This document shows positions 44,898 to 56,639 of a DNA stretch of 64,000 nucleotides, one piece after another. The stretch is from Elymus sibiricus (Eukaryota > Streptophyta > Magnoliopsida > Poales > Poaceae), in the NCBI GenBank assembly GCA_039707655.1, contig CM077667.1, positions 159,041,142-159,105,141 on the forward strand, written 5' to 3'. Positions within the stretch are counted from its first letter, which is position 1, and the number at the start of each line of letters is the position of its first letter. The notes beneath the pieces are model-generated. The model saw nothing but the letters and a program-made list of their open reading frames with translations, did no database searches and was not told the DNA's origin. A program made the position numbers and the translations under genes.

Positions 44898-45865
44898 ATC
44901 TTCAATACAATGATCATCGCATCTTCGCTTTGATCTATTCGATGTAATCCTTTTGCGTGGTGTGTTTGTTGGGATCCGATGAATTGTAGGTTTATGTTCA
45001 GATTATTCATGAAAAGTATTTGAGTCACTTCTAATTATTATGATTCTTATTTGCATGATTATTATAGCTTCGTAAATCTCTCTGATCTATTGAAATAGTT
45101 CGGCCAACTAGATTGATATTTCTTCAGTGAGAGGGGTGCGTTGTAGTGGGTTCAATCTAGCGGTGCTCTATATCCCAGTGACAGAAAGGGACAAGACACG
45201 TCTTTATATTGCTTCCACTAAGGAGAAAACAATGGGGTTAGTTCATATTAATTGAATTCTCTTTGTCTACATCATGTCATCGTTCTCGAAGCATTACTCT
45301 GTTTTACTTAATACTCTAGATGCATGCTGGATAGCGGTCGATGGGTGGAGTAATAGTAATAGGTGCAGCCAGGAGTCGGCCTATTTGCTTATGGACGTGA
45401 TGCCTATATATACATGATCATTGCCATGAATAAAGATTGCATAACTATCCGCTTTTCTATCAATTGCCCAATAGTAATATGTTTACCCACCGTATGCTTA
45501 CTACATGAGAGATGCCACTAGAGAACACTACGGCCCCCGGGTCTATCCTCTTATAAGTTTACCAACGCATTCAATACCTTGATTTCTTTTACTTTGTTTT
45601 ATTTTATTTTCCAATTTACAATTATCTACTATCTTCTACACATCTCACTTGCTTGCAAATAACGAGATCAAGGGGATTGATAACCCACTTGCCGCGTTGG
45701 GTGCAAGTGTGTGCTTTTTTGTGTGCAGCCGCTGAAGACGGTTGATGACCGATATTCCTATTGGTTCGATAAACCTTGGTTCTTAACTGAGGGAAATACT
45801 TACCCGCATTATGCTGCATCACCCGTTCCTCTTCACGGAAAACCCAACGCAGATCATAAGCATCA
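44306..45865 (+). repeat. 5' LTR
   Basis: 1560 bp, TGATACGTCTCC...AAGCATCA. Hairpin with different arms CCACGACCCA / TGGGTCGTGG (44550-44559, 44593-44602) and TATA CCTATAAATCC at 44637. Contains a (CT)17 microsatellite at 44863-44896. Confidence 0.88.
44863..44896. repeat. (CT)n microsatellite in the LTR
   Basis: About 17 TC units. The inverted partner LTR has (GA) at the same place (51307-51329), but shorter. Confidence 0.95.
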
Positions 45866-45876
45866 GGAAAGATTTT

Positions 45877-45894
45877 TGGCACCGTTGCCGGGGA
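45877..45894 (+). promoter_or_regulatory. Primer-binding site, tRNA-Asp type
   Basis: TGGCACCGTTGCCGGGGA, one difference from the tRNA-Asp complement, 11 bp after the LTR. Confidence 0.85.
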
Positions 45895-46087
45895 ATATAA
45901 TCATCAACTATCAAGTAACTTCACACAAGTTATCATTCACTTGTTCTTATTTTTATTTGCTGTTATATTTTGTTTGCATTATAAAAATAAAAAATACAAA
46001 AATATTTATATTTGCTTGCTTGCCTAGTTATGTTATCTTTATCTTTGTCTCACACAAACAGAAAGTATAACAATAAAAAATAGATAA

Positions 46088-46642
46088 ATGGATCCGCATC
46101 CACTTGCTAATCTTTTCAAAAGACCCGATTATGTTGAACCAATTGCTAGTGAGTCAAGTGCACTAGATTATCTTTATGAGGTCTTGCTTGAAAATCATGA
46201 ATCTAAAAATTGTGATGAAGTGTTAAAAGAAATTTATAAAGTGATTCATGATAGTTCCTTGAATGAAAGGCATCCTTGCCATGTTGTTAGTATAAATTCT
46301 ACGAATATCAGTTGTGCTAATGATCATGATTGGGGTGATAATCATGATGTTTCTTGTGATCTTGATAATTCTAAGCTTCATGATGAATCTATTATTGATT
46401 GTGATATTTGCAATACTACTAAAAGTGGGTTTAGAGAGGTCATGACTTTAGTTAATGTCAGTCCCACTATCTTGAAGATTCTAAGACTTTTGTGCCTGTG
46501 GATCATGGAGAAAATATTTTATATGATAGATATATTTTTGAATTTGAATATTATCATACATGTAATTATTATGAGAGAGGCAAATTTGGTTATAGAAAAT
46601 TTCATGTTACTCACTTACCTCTCTTTATATTCAAATTGTTAA
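46088..46642 (+). CDS. Unknown ORF in gag position, 184 aa
   Basis: Not recognised. Starts MDPHPLANLFKRPDYVE; acidic, with Cys and His in the middle (DCDICNTT). The last 50 residues are hydrophobic and may come from a frame change rather than real coding. The right-hand related element has a different ORF in the same place. About 190 bp after it comes GGCTATAAAG...TTGGGAGACAACCCAA. Confidence 0.35.
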   Translation: MDPHPLANLFKRPDYVEPIASESSALDYLYEVLLENHESKNCDEVLKEIYKVIHDSSLNERHPCHVVSINSTNISCANDHDWGDNHDVSCDLDNSKLHDESIIDCDICNTTKSGFREVMTLVNVSPTILKILRLLCLWIMEKIFYMIDIFLNLNIIIHVIIMREANLVIENFMLLTYLSLYSNC

Positions 46643-49633
46643 TGCTTCACTCTTCCTATTTGCTTATGCTAGATTTCACTTGTCTTGAGAATTTGTTTTC
46701 CTATAAAATGCCTATGCATAGGGAGTATGTTAGACTTAGATGTGTTTTTCACATGCTTTATGATGCTCTCTTTGTGCTTCAATTCTTGTCTATTATGTGA
46801 GCATCATTGAAATTTCAAGCCTATATTAATGGCTATAAAGAAAGAACTTGTTGGGAGACAACCCAATACTTTCTGTTTGTGTGTCATACCATGATTTTTT
46901 CCTCTGTAATTATTGTGTTTTTATATTTTAATTAGTGTTTGTGCCAAGTAAAACCTTTGGGATGACTCACAAGATGAGTAGAATCGATGCTGAAACAAAA
47001 CAGAAACTTTTGACTCTAGTAGAGGAATTTTCATTTTTTTACTGGACCGCGGTAATGATCTGAATTTTTTACACAGTATTTCAAAACAAATTATCGAGGT
47101 TTTCCTAATTTTTCAGAATTTTTAGAGGCACAAAAGTATAGTTTATATACAGATCTTTACAGACTGTTCTGTTTTAGACAGATTCTGTTTTTGGTTGCAT
47201 GTTTTGCTTGTTTTGATGATGCCATGGACTATATTGGGCAAAATAAATCATGGAGAAGTTAGAATACAGTAACTTATGCAATAATAAAATATGAATCAAT
47301 TTACAACAGTACCTAAAGTATTTGATATGTTTATTATACTAACGGATCTCACGAGTTTTCTGTTGAGTTTTGTATGTTGAAGTTTTCAAGTTTTGGGTGT
47401 TATCACGAAGGACGGAGGAATAAGGAGCGGCAAGAGTGTAGCTTGGGGATTCCCAAGGCACTACAAGGTAATATTCTAGGAAGACTCAAGCGTCTAAGCT
47501 TGCGGATGCCCCGGAAGGCATCCCCTCTTTCGTCTCAATCCATTGGAGGCACAAGTGTGGTAAAAGATAGTAGCAAAGTCCCTTCTCTCATTTTTTTTAA
47601 TATGGATGGTGGGCTCATTTGGCCTCCCCCATCTTTATTTTTTTGCCCGGAGTCTCATTTTGACTTATGCGAGAATCATCGTCTCCATCATTCTTTCCTC
47701 ACTTGGACAATCCTCTAATAATGATTATCATCACACTTTTATTTACTTACAACTCGGTATGGAGAATTGATATGAAGATATGACTCTGTATGAATGCCTC
47801 TGGCAGTGTACCAGGATGTGCAATGATCTAGCGTGACATGTATCAAAAACATGATGAACGGTGGCTTTGCCACAAATACTATGTCAGCTCTATATGATCA
47901 TGCAAAGCAATATGACGATGAACGAACTAGTCATGTGAAGTGATGATGGAATTTGCATGGCAATATATCTCGGAATGGCTATGGAAATGCCATGATAGGT
48001 AGGTATGGTGGATGTTTTGAGGAAGATATAATCAGGCTTATGTGCAACAGAGCGTGTCGTGTCATGGGGTTTGGATGCACCGGCGAAAGTTGCACCGATC
48101 CTCTGGGTGAGAACGGGCTATGCACGGTACCAAAGAGGCTAGCAAATTATGAGAAGGTGAGATTGCGTATGTCCACGGTTTCACATTAGTCATAAAGAAC
48201 TCATATACTTATTGCAAAGTTTTATTAGTTTATCTTAAATCAAAGTACTACTCGCATGCCCCGAGGGAAGAGGTTGGTAGGAGTTAACCATCGTGCGCTT
48301 CTGACCCGAAACAACACTAGGATTTCAACGAGGAATAGAAATGCTCACGCATCATCACCATGCCTCTTTAATTTTTAGATGAAAAAAGGGTCAACCGTTC
48401 TTAATACCGACACTCCTACGGTTTAACAATTATGAACTCACACCTTTTTCAAATTACTACATCAATATCATTGACCCACAATTTCTTTATATGTGCTACA
48501 TGATGGTTTTGATTATCATTCATTGAATACCTAATATTCTTGCACTACTCTTTATGACCCATGCAAATTACCATCACTATTTATTAACTCTCAAACAAAT
48601 ACAAGTGAAGAACGAGAGTGAAATTATTTCTATAAAATCTACATGCCATCGTGCTCAAAAAGATATAAGTGAAGTACTGGAGCAACTGTTAAGCTCAAAA
48701 GTTATAAGTGAAGCACATAGAGTATTCTAACAAATTATGATGAAGGTGTGTCTCTCTTAAATAGGTGTGTCCAGAAAACAATTATTGTAGCAAACAAAAG
48801 CAAACGACGCTCCAAGCAAAACTCATATCATGTGACGAATAAAAATATAGCTTCAAGTGACATACCGATGGATTTGAGACGAAGGAGGGGATGCCTTCCG
48901 GGGCATCCCCAAGCTTAGACGCTTTTGTATACTTTAAAATGTTACCTTGTGGTGCCTTGGGAATCCCCAATCTTAGGTTCATGCTACTCCTTATTCCTTT
49001 TTCCATCATGATAACACCCAAAACTTGAAAACTTCAATCACACAAAACTCGACAAAACTTCGTGAGATCCGTTAGTATAAGAAACATATTGCATACTTTA
49101 AGTACTGTTATAAATTGATTCAAATTGCATAAGTTCATAATAGGTACTGTATTGTAAATTCTCCATGGCTTATACCCCCCGATACAATCAATAGCATAAT
49201 CAAAACAAGCAACTATGCAAGCAAAAACAGAATCTGTCTAAAACAGAACAGTCTGTAGCAATATGTAGAGAACCTATACTTATGTAACTCTAAAAATTCT
49301 GAAAAATTAGGGAAACCTCGAAACTTTGTATAGAAACACTGTGTAAAACTTTACGATCATTATCACACTCCAGCAAAAAATGAAAATTCCTGTACTGGAG
49401 TCAAAAGTTTCTGTTTTGTTTCAGCATCGATTCTACTCATCTTGTGAGTCATCCCAATGGCTTTACTTGGCACGAACACTAATTTAAATGCAAAACCATA
49501 ATAAATACAGAGGCAATAATCATTCAATCAAAAATAAACAGAAAGTTTAAAGCAAAATTTTAAAGATAACTATTAGGTTGCCTCCCAACAAGCGCTATTG
49601 TTTAATGCCCCTTGCTATGCATAATGCATAGTT

Positions 49634-50062
49634 TCAAGTATTGCCATCTTTGCTCATAGGGGATCCACTCCCTGTCATAATCTTACTCTCCCTAGCACAA
49701 ATAACATCAAGCTTTTGTTCCATGGTGTCAAGCCTCCTATTGTGTAACATGACGTTTCCATGAATTTTAGAGATAGAATTGAACACCCCTCTAAAATTAG
49801 ACTCCATACTAGTTCTACCCTCTTTGATTAGCTCAGTTTGCCGGTGGCACACTGGTATAGCAGGTTCAATGGTTTCTATTTTAGGCTGCCCAAATATATT
49901 TTTCATCTTATCATAAGTGTCAAAAGCATTGTTCCCAAGAAAATCTTTCTCAAACATTGAATCCAAGACACGTCTATGAGAAAGAAAAAAACCAACATAA
50001 AAAGTTCTAAGGAGCAAATTGATATGACTCTTGGGATTAGCTTTAGCTTGTATTACTAGCAA
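49634..50062 (-). pseudogene. gag-like fragment, 142 codons
   Basis: Contains NPKSHINLLLRTFYVGFFL and LDSMFEKDFLGNNAFDTYD, which resemble the middle of Athila gag (the part after the capsid core), and a helical tail. Much shorter than the usual gag (over 500 aa), so a remnant or internally deleted protein. TTGGGAGGCAACCTA follows it, as in the other elements. Confidence 0.5.
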
Positions 50063-50308
50063 TCTAACCCATGCTCATCACCTACTTTCTTAAAATTTAA
50101 GATGGGGGAACCCTCTCCCAAGTAAGGAGATTGAGACATGTCCGGAGGGGAACTAGCCATGACTCTAAACAGGAAAACGAGTAACATGCAAAGATAAATA
50201 TTTTTGTATTTTTGATTTTTATGATACAAGCTAAATATAACAGAAAATAAAAAGAAGAACAAGTGAATGAAAATTTGTGTGAAGTTACTTGATAGTTGAT
50301 GATGATAT

Positions 50309-50326
50309 TCCCCGCCAACGGCGCCA
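50309..50326 (-). promoter_or_regulatory. Primer-binding site, tRNA-Asp type
   Basis: - strand TGGCGCCGTTGGCGGGGA, one difference from the tRNA-Asp complement. Confidence 0.85.
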
Positions 50327-50337
50327 GAAATCCTTCC

Positions 50338-51904
50338 TGATACTTGTGATCTGCGTTGGGTTTTCCGTGAAGAGGAACGGGTGATGCAGCATAATGCGGG
50401 TAAGTATTTCGCTCAGTTAAGAACCAAGGTTTATCGAACCAATAGGAATATCGGTCATCAACCGTCTTCAGCAGCTGCACACAAAAGAGCACACACTTGC
50501 ACCCAACGCGGCAAGAGGGTTATCAATCCCCTTGATCTCGTTATTTGCAAGCAAGTGAGATATGTAGAAGATAGTAGATAATTGTAAATTGGAAAATAAA
50601 ATGAAAAATAAATAAAGGAAGCGAGGTAATTGTAGAGTTTATAAATATATAAGTGAATAGACCCGGGGGGCATAGTGTTCCCTAGCGGCATCTCTCATGT
50701 AGGCAGATACGGTGGGTAACAAATTACTGTTGGGCAATTGATAGAAAAGCGAATAGTTATGCGATTTTCACGGCAATGATCATGTGTATATAGGCATCAC
50801 GTCCATAAGCAAATAGGCCGACTCCTGCCTGCACCTATTACTATCACTCCACTCATCGACCGCTATCCAGCATGCATCTAGAGTATTAAGTAAAACAGAG
50901 TACTGAATGGAGAACGATGACATGATGTAGACAAAGTAAGCTCAATTAATATGAATGAACCCCATTGTTTTATCCTTAGTAGTAACAACACAAAGACGCA
51001 TCTTGTGCCCTACTTTGTCACTGGGATATAGAAACTCGCCAGGTTGAACCTACCACAACGCACCACTCCCACCGATGAAATATCAATCTACTTGGAAAAA
51101 GCACATCAATAGATCGGAGAGCATTACAAAGCTATAATGATCATGCAATTAAGAGAAAATATATATCAGAGGTATCTCAAATACTTTTCATGAATAATCT
51201 GAACATAAACCCACAATTCATCGGATCCCAACAAACACACCGCACAATAGGATTACATCGGATAGATCAAAGCGAAGATGCGATGATCATTTTATTGAAG
51301 ATGATAAGAGAGAGAGAGAGAGAGAGAGATTGCCATCTAGGTACTAGCTATGGACCCATTGGTCTGTGGTGAACTACTCACACATCATCATGAGGGCAGC
51401 AAGGTTGATGTAGAGGCCCTCCGTGATCGATTATCCCACCGACAGGGTGCCGGAACAGAGCTCCAAATGGCCTCGCGATGGAACAGAGACTTGTGGCGGC
51501 GGAAAAATGGTTTCGGGACTGCCTTCAGGGTTTTTGCAATATTAGAGAATTTATAGGACGAATAGGGACGTCGGAAGAGCCACGAGGGGGCACCACATAT
51601 CAGGGCGCGCCCTAATGTGTGGTGGGGACCTCGTGTGCCTCCCGACCTCCTTCCAAAGCTTCTAGCTCTTCTTATAGTCCAGAAAAAATCATCAAAAAGT
51701 TTCGTGGCAATTGTACTTTGTTTGGTACTGTAAACCTGGAAAGGCAAAAACATGCAGAAAACACCAACTGGCACTGGGCACTGGGTCAATAGGTTAGTGC
51801 TAAAAAATATTATAAATTGGTAAATAAAGACCCAAAAGTATCCTAGAATGATAATATATCAGCATGGAACAATCAAAAATTATAGATACGTTGGAGACGT
51901 ATCA
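50338..51904 (-). repeat. 5' LTR of the - strand element
   Basis: 1567 bp. About 90 percent alike, by eye, to the inverted LTR at 44306-45865. Hairpin CACCACATAT / ATGTGTGGTG with core GGGCGCGCCC (51591-51624); TATA (tataaattc) near 51556-51548 in - sense. Confidence 0.88.
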
Positions 51905-52437
51905 GGCCTCGTCGTCTCCGGAGCATGCGGCAACGTTCTTGCCGGACCCCTCGGACTTGGCCTTCTTGGCGGAGTCGGGGTTGCTTACCCCTTCGACGGC
52001 GCCTTTCCTTTGCACTTCTTGTTGCGCTTGCGGCCTTTCTTCTTTGAAGCTGATGTGTCGTCGTCGTCGCAGCGACCTCCGCGCCAGCATATTCTCCGGG
52101 GAGTCTCCTTCCCTCTTCAGCGCGCACGCATTTGTCAGCTAGAGTGTATAGCTCAGCGACGTCTCGCACCATGTTGATGCTCATCTCGTCCCACATCTGC
52201 CAATTGCGCATGTTCGTGTGGAATGTGGCAATCACGTCGGCGGGGTGGATGTCTGGAATGTTGTGCTGCACATGGCGGAACCTCTGGATTTACTTGCGGA
52301 GGGTCTCACCGTCTCTCTGGGGCAGCACGTGCAAGTCGCTGGGCTGCCCTGGGAGCTGGTGGCCCCCATGGTACGCGCCAACGAACTGGCTGCACAAATC
52401 CGCGCAAGATGAAATGGACCCCTCCGGCAGGTTCATC
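51905..52437 (-). pseudogene. Gypsy gag fragment, downstream half
   Basis: Reads on the - strand from the Copia insertion site: NLPEGSISSCADLCSQFV, LPQRDGETLRKYIQRF, then DVAELYTLADKCVRAEEGR, a gag signature. It then changes to a basic low-complexity part and is cut by the LTR ending at 51904. The upstream half lies at 62288-61984 beyond the inserted element. Confidence 0.8.
52433..52437. repeat. Left 5-bp target duplication of the Copia-type element
   Basis: TCATC, repeated at 61979-61983. Confidence 0.92.
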
Positions 52438-53939
52438 TGTAGGACCGAAAGTATGTCTAGAGGGGGGGTGATTAGACTACTTGACCAAATAAAAGTTTTG
52501 CCTTTTCCCAAATTTTAGAGTTGGCAATTTTTAGAATTTCATGGCAAGTCAAGTACACCCTACACATGCAAGTCTAAGAGTATAGCAGCGGAAAGTAACA
52601 ACAATCATGAGTAGAGAGGATAGGGTAGGAAGATCAAACGCAATTGTAGACATGATGATTTTTCCCGTGGTTCCGATAGGTGGTGCTATCGTACATCCAC
52701 GTTTATGGAGTCTTCAACCCACGGAGGGTAACGGTCGTGAGAGTCCACGGAGGGCTCCACCCATAAGGGTCCACGAAGTAGCAACCTTGACTATTCCATA
52801 ATGGCTTCCGTCCACGAAGGACTAGCCTCACTATGGGTAGATCTTCACGAAGTAGGCGATCTCCTTGCCCTAACAAACTTCTTGGTTCAACTCCACAACA
52901 CGAAGTAGGAGGCTCCCAAGTGACACCTAACCAATCTAGGAGGCACCACGCTCCAAAAGGTAATAGGCTCGGTAATGACGATGAACTCCTTGCTCTTGTG
53001 CTTCAAGATGATAGACTCCTCAACACACAATCACTCTCTCACAGATTTGGCTTGGTGGAAGAGATGGGATTGGTGGAAAGCAACTTGGGGAGGCTAGAAA
53101 TCAAGATCCATATGGTTGGAGTGGAAGATCTTGACCTCAACACAAGGATAGGTGGCTCTCTCTCAAAAAACTGGATGGGGCAAGTATGGAATAGTTCTGA
53201 GTGCTTCTCTTTCGAGTAGGTGGTGGTGAAGGGGTATATATAGGCATCCCCAAAAATCCAACCGTTACACACAAAATGACCAACTCGGTGACACCGATGT
53301 GTTAATCTCGGTGGTACCAAAGTGACCAAAAGGTGGCAACTTTTGAATCTCGGTGAGACCGATATAGGAAACTCGGTTGCACCGATAAGGTGACCAACGG
53401 TCAGATTGACATTCTCGGTGACGCCGATCCAACAATCTCGGTGGTACCGATATTGTGAATTTGCGTAATAGAAAGTTGGCAACCTAAACTCGGTGGCACC
53501 GGAATGGAATCGGTTGCACCGAAGTGGCTAGGGTTTGGCTGAGTCTGTCTGAGTTTGGGAATCGGTGGCACCGAGTGGAAAGTGTTGGTTGCACCGATTT
53601 TGAATATTTGGCTATGGACAGACTTTTGTGGAAGAGCTTGTGGGTGTTTTTGGTGACTATCACTTGTGCACGTACGAGCATTTTGTTCACCAACAAAACC
53701 TTACCCCCTTTTAATAGTATTGGCTTTCCTATGGACTCAAAGTGAAATGTAGAGTCCTCTTGCTTGAAGCTTTGCCAATCCATTTCCTTGCATCTTGGGG
53801 TATTTCCACAATCTCCACAATCCTTTTGCCATCCCTATCATTGAAATTTTCCTGAAATATACTTAGTGGAAACATTAGTTCAATGACTTATATGTTGTTA
53901 TTAATTTCCAAAACCACCAAGGGAGCAAATGTGCTTTCA
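52438..53939 (-). repeat. 3' LTR (left)
   Basis: 1502 bp. I count roughly 30 differences by eye from the right LTR, about 2 percent, so a young insertion. About ten TCGGT-N3-ACCGA-type motifs lie at 53284-53605, and the TATA box (- strand TATATATA) is at 53242-53235. Confidence 0.92.
53284..53605 (-). promoter_or_regulatory. Array of TCGGT-N3-ACCGA palindromes upstream of LTR TATA
   Basis: Examples: CTCGGTGACACCGAT (53283), CTCGGTGAGACCGAT (53356), CTCGGTTGCACCGAT (53372), ATCGGTGGCACCGAG (53561). The five outer bases on each side pair while the central three vary. They lie upstream, in - sense, of TATATATA. Confidence 0.65.
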
Positions 53940-54417
53940 ATCTCCCCCTTTTTGGTAATTGATGACAACATATAGATCAAAGCTTCGACAAAGATATAAT
54001 CAATGAATATAATCGTCGCTTTGAGAAGTATGTGATAAGCAAGAGCTCCCCCTAAATTTGTGCATTATTTTAAATTTGCGTTTGAATGCAAATGCACAAT
54101 CGATTTGGTACATGGGGTACTTCTTCCATGTCACATACATCTTGGTGGTGTGCGAGAATAATTAGAATGGACATCATAGCACAACACAACCAAACAAAGA
54201 TAATGATCATCTCATAAGCATTTAGATGATAGGAAATAGTAGCACAACACACATAAAGTGTATGATCAAAACACACATAAGTTCAACACAAGCAACCAAA
54301 AGACAATTGTTTTTAAAAAGCAATAAAAACCAAACGCTCTCTCACTCGAAGCCTAAAGATCTATATACACTTCTCCCCCTTTGGCAACAAGTTACCAAAA
54401 AGTTCAAAGGCATACAT
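53940..54417 (-). other. 3' untranslated part of the Copia-type element
   Basis: Purine tract next to the LTR, otherwise AT-rich and non-coding. A second CTCCCCCTTTGGCAAC block lies at 54372-54387. Confidence 0.7.
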
Positions 54418-55656
54418 CTAAGCGTTCTTGGGCTGATCTCCTTCGGTGGTTGATGAAGGAGTCGAGAGAACAGCGTCGGCGAAGATCTCTGCAGATGTCG
54501 TGGATGGAGTTGGAGTGGCAACTGGAGGAACTGAAGCTAATGGAGCAGGAGCTGAGGTGACAGTAGCAGGAGCTGATGAAGAGGGCCTTAAGTCTGGAGC
54601 TGGCACGGTGGCTGATCTGGCCTGAATAGTAAACTGTGTGCCTGGCCTGAGGGGTGATCCATCCTTATCATCATCATCAGAAGAAGAAGAATGAGGAAGA
54701 GGCACTGAGTCAACTTCCTTCTTGAGCTCATTGACTGTCTTAGTCTGCCCATCCACCTTATCATTAAGGGTCTTGATCCTTTTCTCAAAGATCCTGACAA
54801 GACTGTTCTGGTTCTTCAAGATGTCCTTAATGTCCTTCTGCATGCCCTGAACTGATGAGATCAAAAGATCCATTTGCTCGTTCCTGGATCTAGGGACTTG
54901 AGCACTAGTGGCTCTAGCTGCCTCTACCTCTGCCTGTGCTGCAGCTGATGTGGGATGATCTGGGTTCATCTCCACGACATTGTCCTCGAGATCTGGCTGT
55001 AGGGGCAAATGGGGTCTGTCCAGAGCAAATATGTGCTTCTCCAGCTTAGAGTTGATGAGCATTTGGATGTAGGGTGCATAGCAGCAAGAGCGCTTCTGAT
55101 CAGCAGCAACCCTCTTAACTGTCTCAACAATTAAGTCCATGACTCTAATCCTCATGTGACCGTCAAGATGAATCAGCATGTTGATGGAGTAGCCTCGGAT
55201 CATCTTGTCATCTCCTGACTTGGGCATCAAGTTATGCCTCAGAATAGTGTTCATGGTACGGAGGCCAGCCTGAAGAAAGTAGATGGATCCAAGCTTGTGA
55301 GACTTCACTTGAGCAGCAGGGTTCTCATTGTACATGTTGGCCATAGCATTGTGGTTTGCCTTGGATTCTGAGTAGACATCCAAGTCACCATCCTGTACCT
55401 CTGGGACTCCTAAGATTGCAGCCCATTCCTCAACAGTGGACTCATATCTTGCACCTTCAGTCATCCATACAATCCTACCATCTCCATAGAAATGTGCAGT
55501 GGAGTAGAATTGCATGATCATCTCATCATTCCAAGCAGTGAACTCTCTGCCAACAAACTCATCCAAACCAATGCAGTGGAAATTGTCTTGGACACTTGGA
55601 AAATAGTCTTCATTCTCCTTGATGAATTTCCAGTCCACATACCTCATATCACTCAT
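54418..55656 (-). CDS. Accessory ORF 2 of the Copia-type element, 412 aa
   Basis: Open frame starting at ATG 55656, which overlaps the stop of the preceding ORF as ATGA. Residues 1-210 look folded, with FTAWNDEMIMQFYSTAHF, WAAILGVPE and MIRGYSINMLIHLDGHMRIR. They resemble the 'putative plant transposon protein' domain found after pol in plant retrotransposons (recalled, not searched). Residues about 265-320 are probably coiled coil; the rest is acidic Ser/Asp, then Pro/Ala/Ser-rich. Because its N-terminal residues continue the sense of ORF 1, the two may be one protein split by a one-base shift. Function unknown; no signal peptide or membrane segment. Confidence 0.65.
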   Translation of the reverse strand: MSDMRYVDWKFIKENEDYFPSVQDNFHCIGLDEFVGREFTAWNDEMIMQFYSTAHFYGDGRIVWMTEGARYESTVEEWAAILGVPEVQDGDLDVYSESKANHNAMANMYNENPAAQVKSHKLGSIYFLQAGLRTMNTILRHNLMPKSGDDKMIRGYSINMLIHLDGHMRIRVMDLIVETVKRVAADQKRSCCYAPYIQMLINSKLEKHIFALDRPHLPLQPDLEDNVVEMNPDHPTSAAAQAEVEAARATSAQVPRSRNEQMDLLISSVQGMQKDIKDILKNQNSLVRIFEKRIKTLNDKVDGQTKTVNELKKEVDSVPLPHSSSSDDDDKDGSPLRPGTQFTIQARSATVPAPDLRPSSSAPATVTSAPAPLASVPPVATPTPSTTSAEIFADAVLSTPSSTTEGDQPKNA

Positions 55657-56540
55657 AGGTGGCTCTTGTCAAAAAGCACAGTCTCATAGAAATCATGTTG
55701 CTCTTTGGTGTAGAATCTATAGTCCACAGCTGTCTTCCTCCTTTGGGCATATGGATCAGCAGCTCTCCAAGCCCTCAAACTAGAATCCTTCCTCTTCTTC
55801 ATATCCTCAGCAAGTGGGTAGCTGGCATTATGTACTGGAAGGTGTGGTCTAAGCTTCATCAGGGCAGACATAGCATCTTCATCCTCTACTCTGGAGGTGG
55901 TTCCCTTGTTCTTTTCAGAAGTTGGAATTTGCCTTGAAAACCTCTTAGGCTTTTCAGCAGCAGCCTTCTTGAGGGCAGACTTGGTGCTCTTGGATGTGCC
56001 ACTCTTTGGCATAGCATCAGACATAAGTTTCTTTTGCTTCTTCTTGGGAGGGGCCTTGACAACTTGCTCTTCCTCCTCCTCAGCAGCAGCACCAGCAGCT
56101 TCCTCAGGGTCCTCAAACATGGAGGTCTGCCTACCAGTGACATAGACAATCCTTTTCCTAGCTCCCTTCTTCTCACCTGCCTTCTTAGGCAATGACTTCT
56201 TTGGGGGCTCAACAGTCATGGTAGCTCTAGCATTTTCAGGTGCTCTCATAGCTTCAGAGCTAGCATACTCTTTTCTGACAGCTCTCCTTGAAGAGGTGGC
56301 TTCATTTGCAGCTTTCTTGGCAGCCTTCTCTTGCTTCTTAGCAAGCACCTCCTCTGGCACAAAGTCTGAATCCTCCTCATCTGAATTCAGCTTCTTCCTG
56401 GTCCTTGTTGTAGCCTTGGGCAACCCATGGGAACTGGGAGTACCTGGATCTGAAGATGAACTGGACTCAGGACTAGTGCCTGAACTCATCACAATGTTCT
56501 CCTCTTGGAAATTGTTCTCACTGTCCTCAGCACTTGACAT
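55653..56540 (-). CDS. Accessory ORF 1 of the Copia-type element, 295 aa, nuclear-looking
   Basis: Starts at ATG 56540, 9 bp after a strong splice-acceptor-like CTATTCACAG, so a 5' leader intron is likely. The first 220 residues are Ser/Glu/Lys/Ala-rich with several basic clusters that could be nuclear signals (PKKSLPKKAGEKKGARKR, PPKKKQKK). The last 70 residues look folded (RPHLPVHNASYPLAEDMKKR, AADPYAQRRKTAVDYRFYTK) and lead into ORF 2. Not a gag or pol part. A promoter-like array lies upstream at 57172-57370. Confidence 0.65.
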   Translation of the reverse strand: MSSAEDSENNFQEENIVMSSGTSPESSSSSDPGTPSSHGLPKATTRTRKKLNSDEEDSDFVPEEVLAKKQEKAAKKAANEATSSRRAVRKEYASSEAMRAPENARATMTVEPPKKSLPKKAGEKKGARKRIVYVTGRQTSMFEDPEEAAGAAAEEEEEQVVKAPPKKKQKKLMSDAMPKSGTSKSTKSALKKAAAEKPKRFSRQIPTSEKNKGTTSRVEDEDAMSALMKLRPHLPVHNASYPLAEDMKKRKDSSLRAWRAADPYAQRRKTAVDYRFYTKEQHDFYETVLFDKSHL

Positions 56541-56639
56541 ACCGACCCTGTGAATAGAGTATAGAGGAGCAGAAGAAGATGAGTCATCACAAAGCTATCA
56601 GTTGGTTTTTGAAAGTTTGAACAAAAGATTCTCAAGGTT

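Larger units (their letters stand above)
44306..47545 (+). mobile_element. Gypsy retrotransposon, 5' half only, + strand
   Basis: 5' LTR, tRNA-Asp primer site, an ORF and an internal region as far as ATCCATTGG. There it joins, without LTR or purine tract, a related element in the opposite orientation. No pol. Confidence 0.8.
47546..51904 (-). mobile_element. Gypsy retrotransposon, lacking its 3' end, - strand
   Basis: 5' LTR on the right (50338-51904), primer site 50326-50309, gag-like ORF 50062-49634, then internal non-coding sequence running left to 47546. The order of blocks matches 17562-19635 of the Athila-type element, so about 750 bp plus the 3' LTR are missing. Confidence 0.8.

Noticed and set aside
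44306..51904. A single palindromic element made by self-inversion
   Set aside because: The arms differ by about ten percent and have different ORFs, so two elements are more likely.
52833..53219. 128-codon frames in the Copia LTRs (also 60872-61258)
   Set aside because: Identical in both LTRs because the LTRs are copies; no gene feature.
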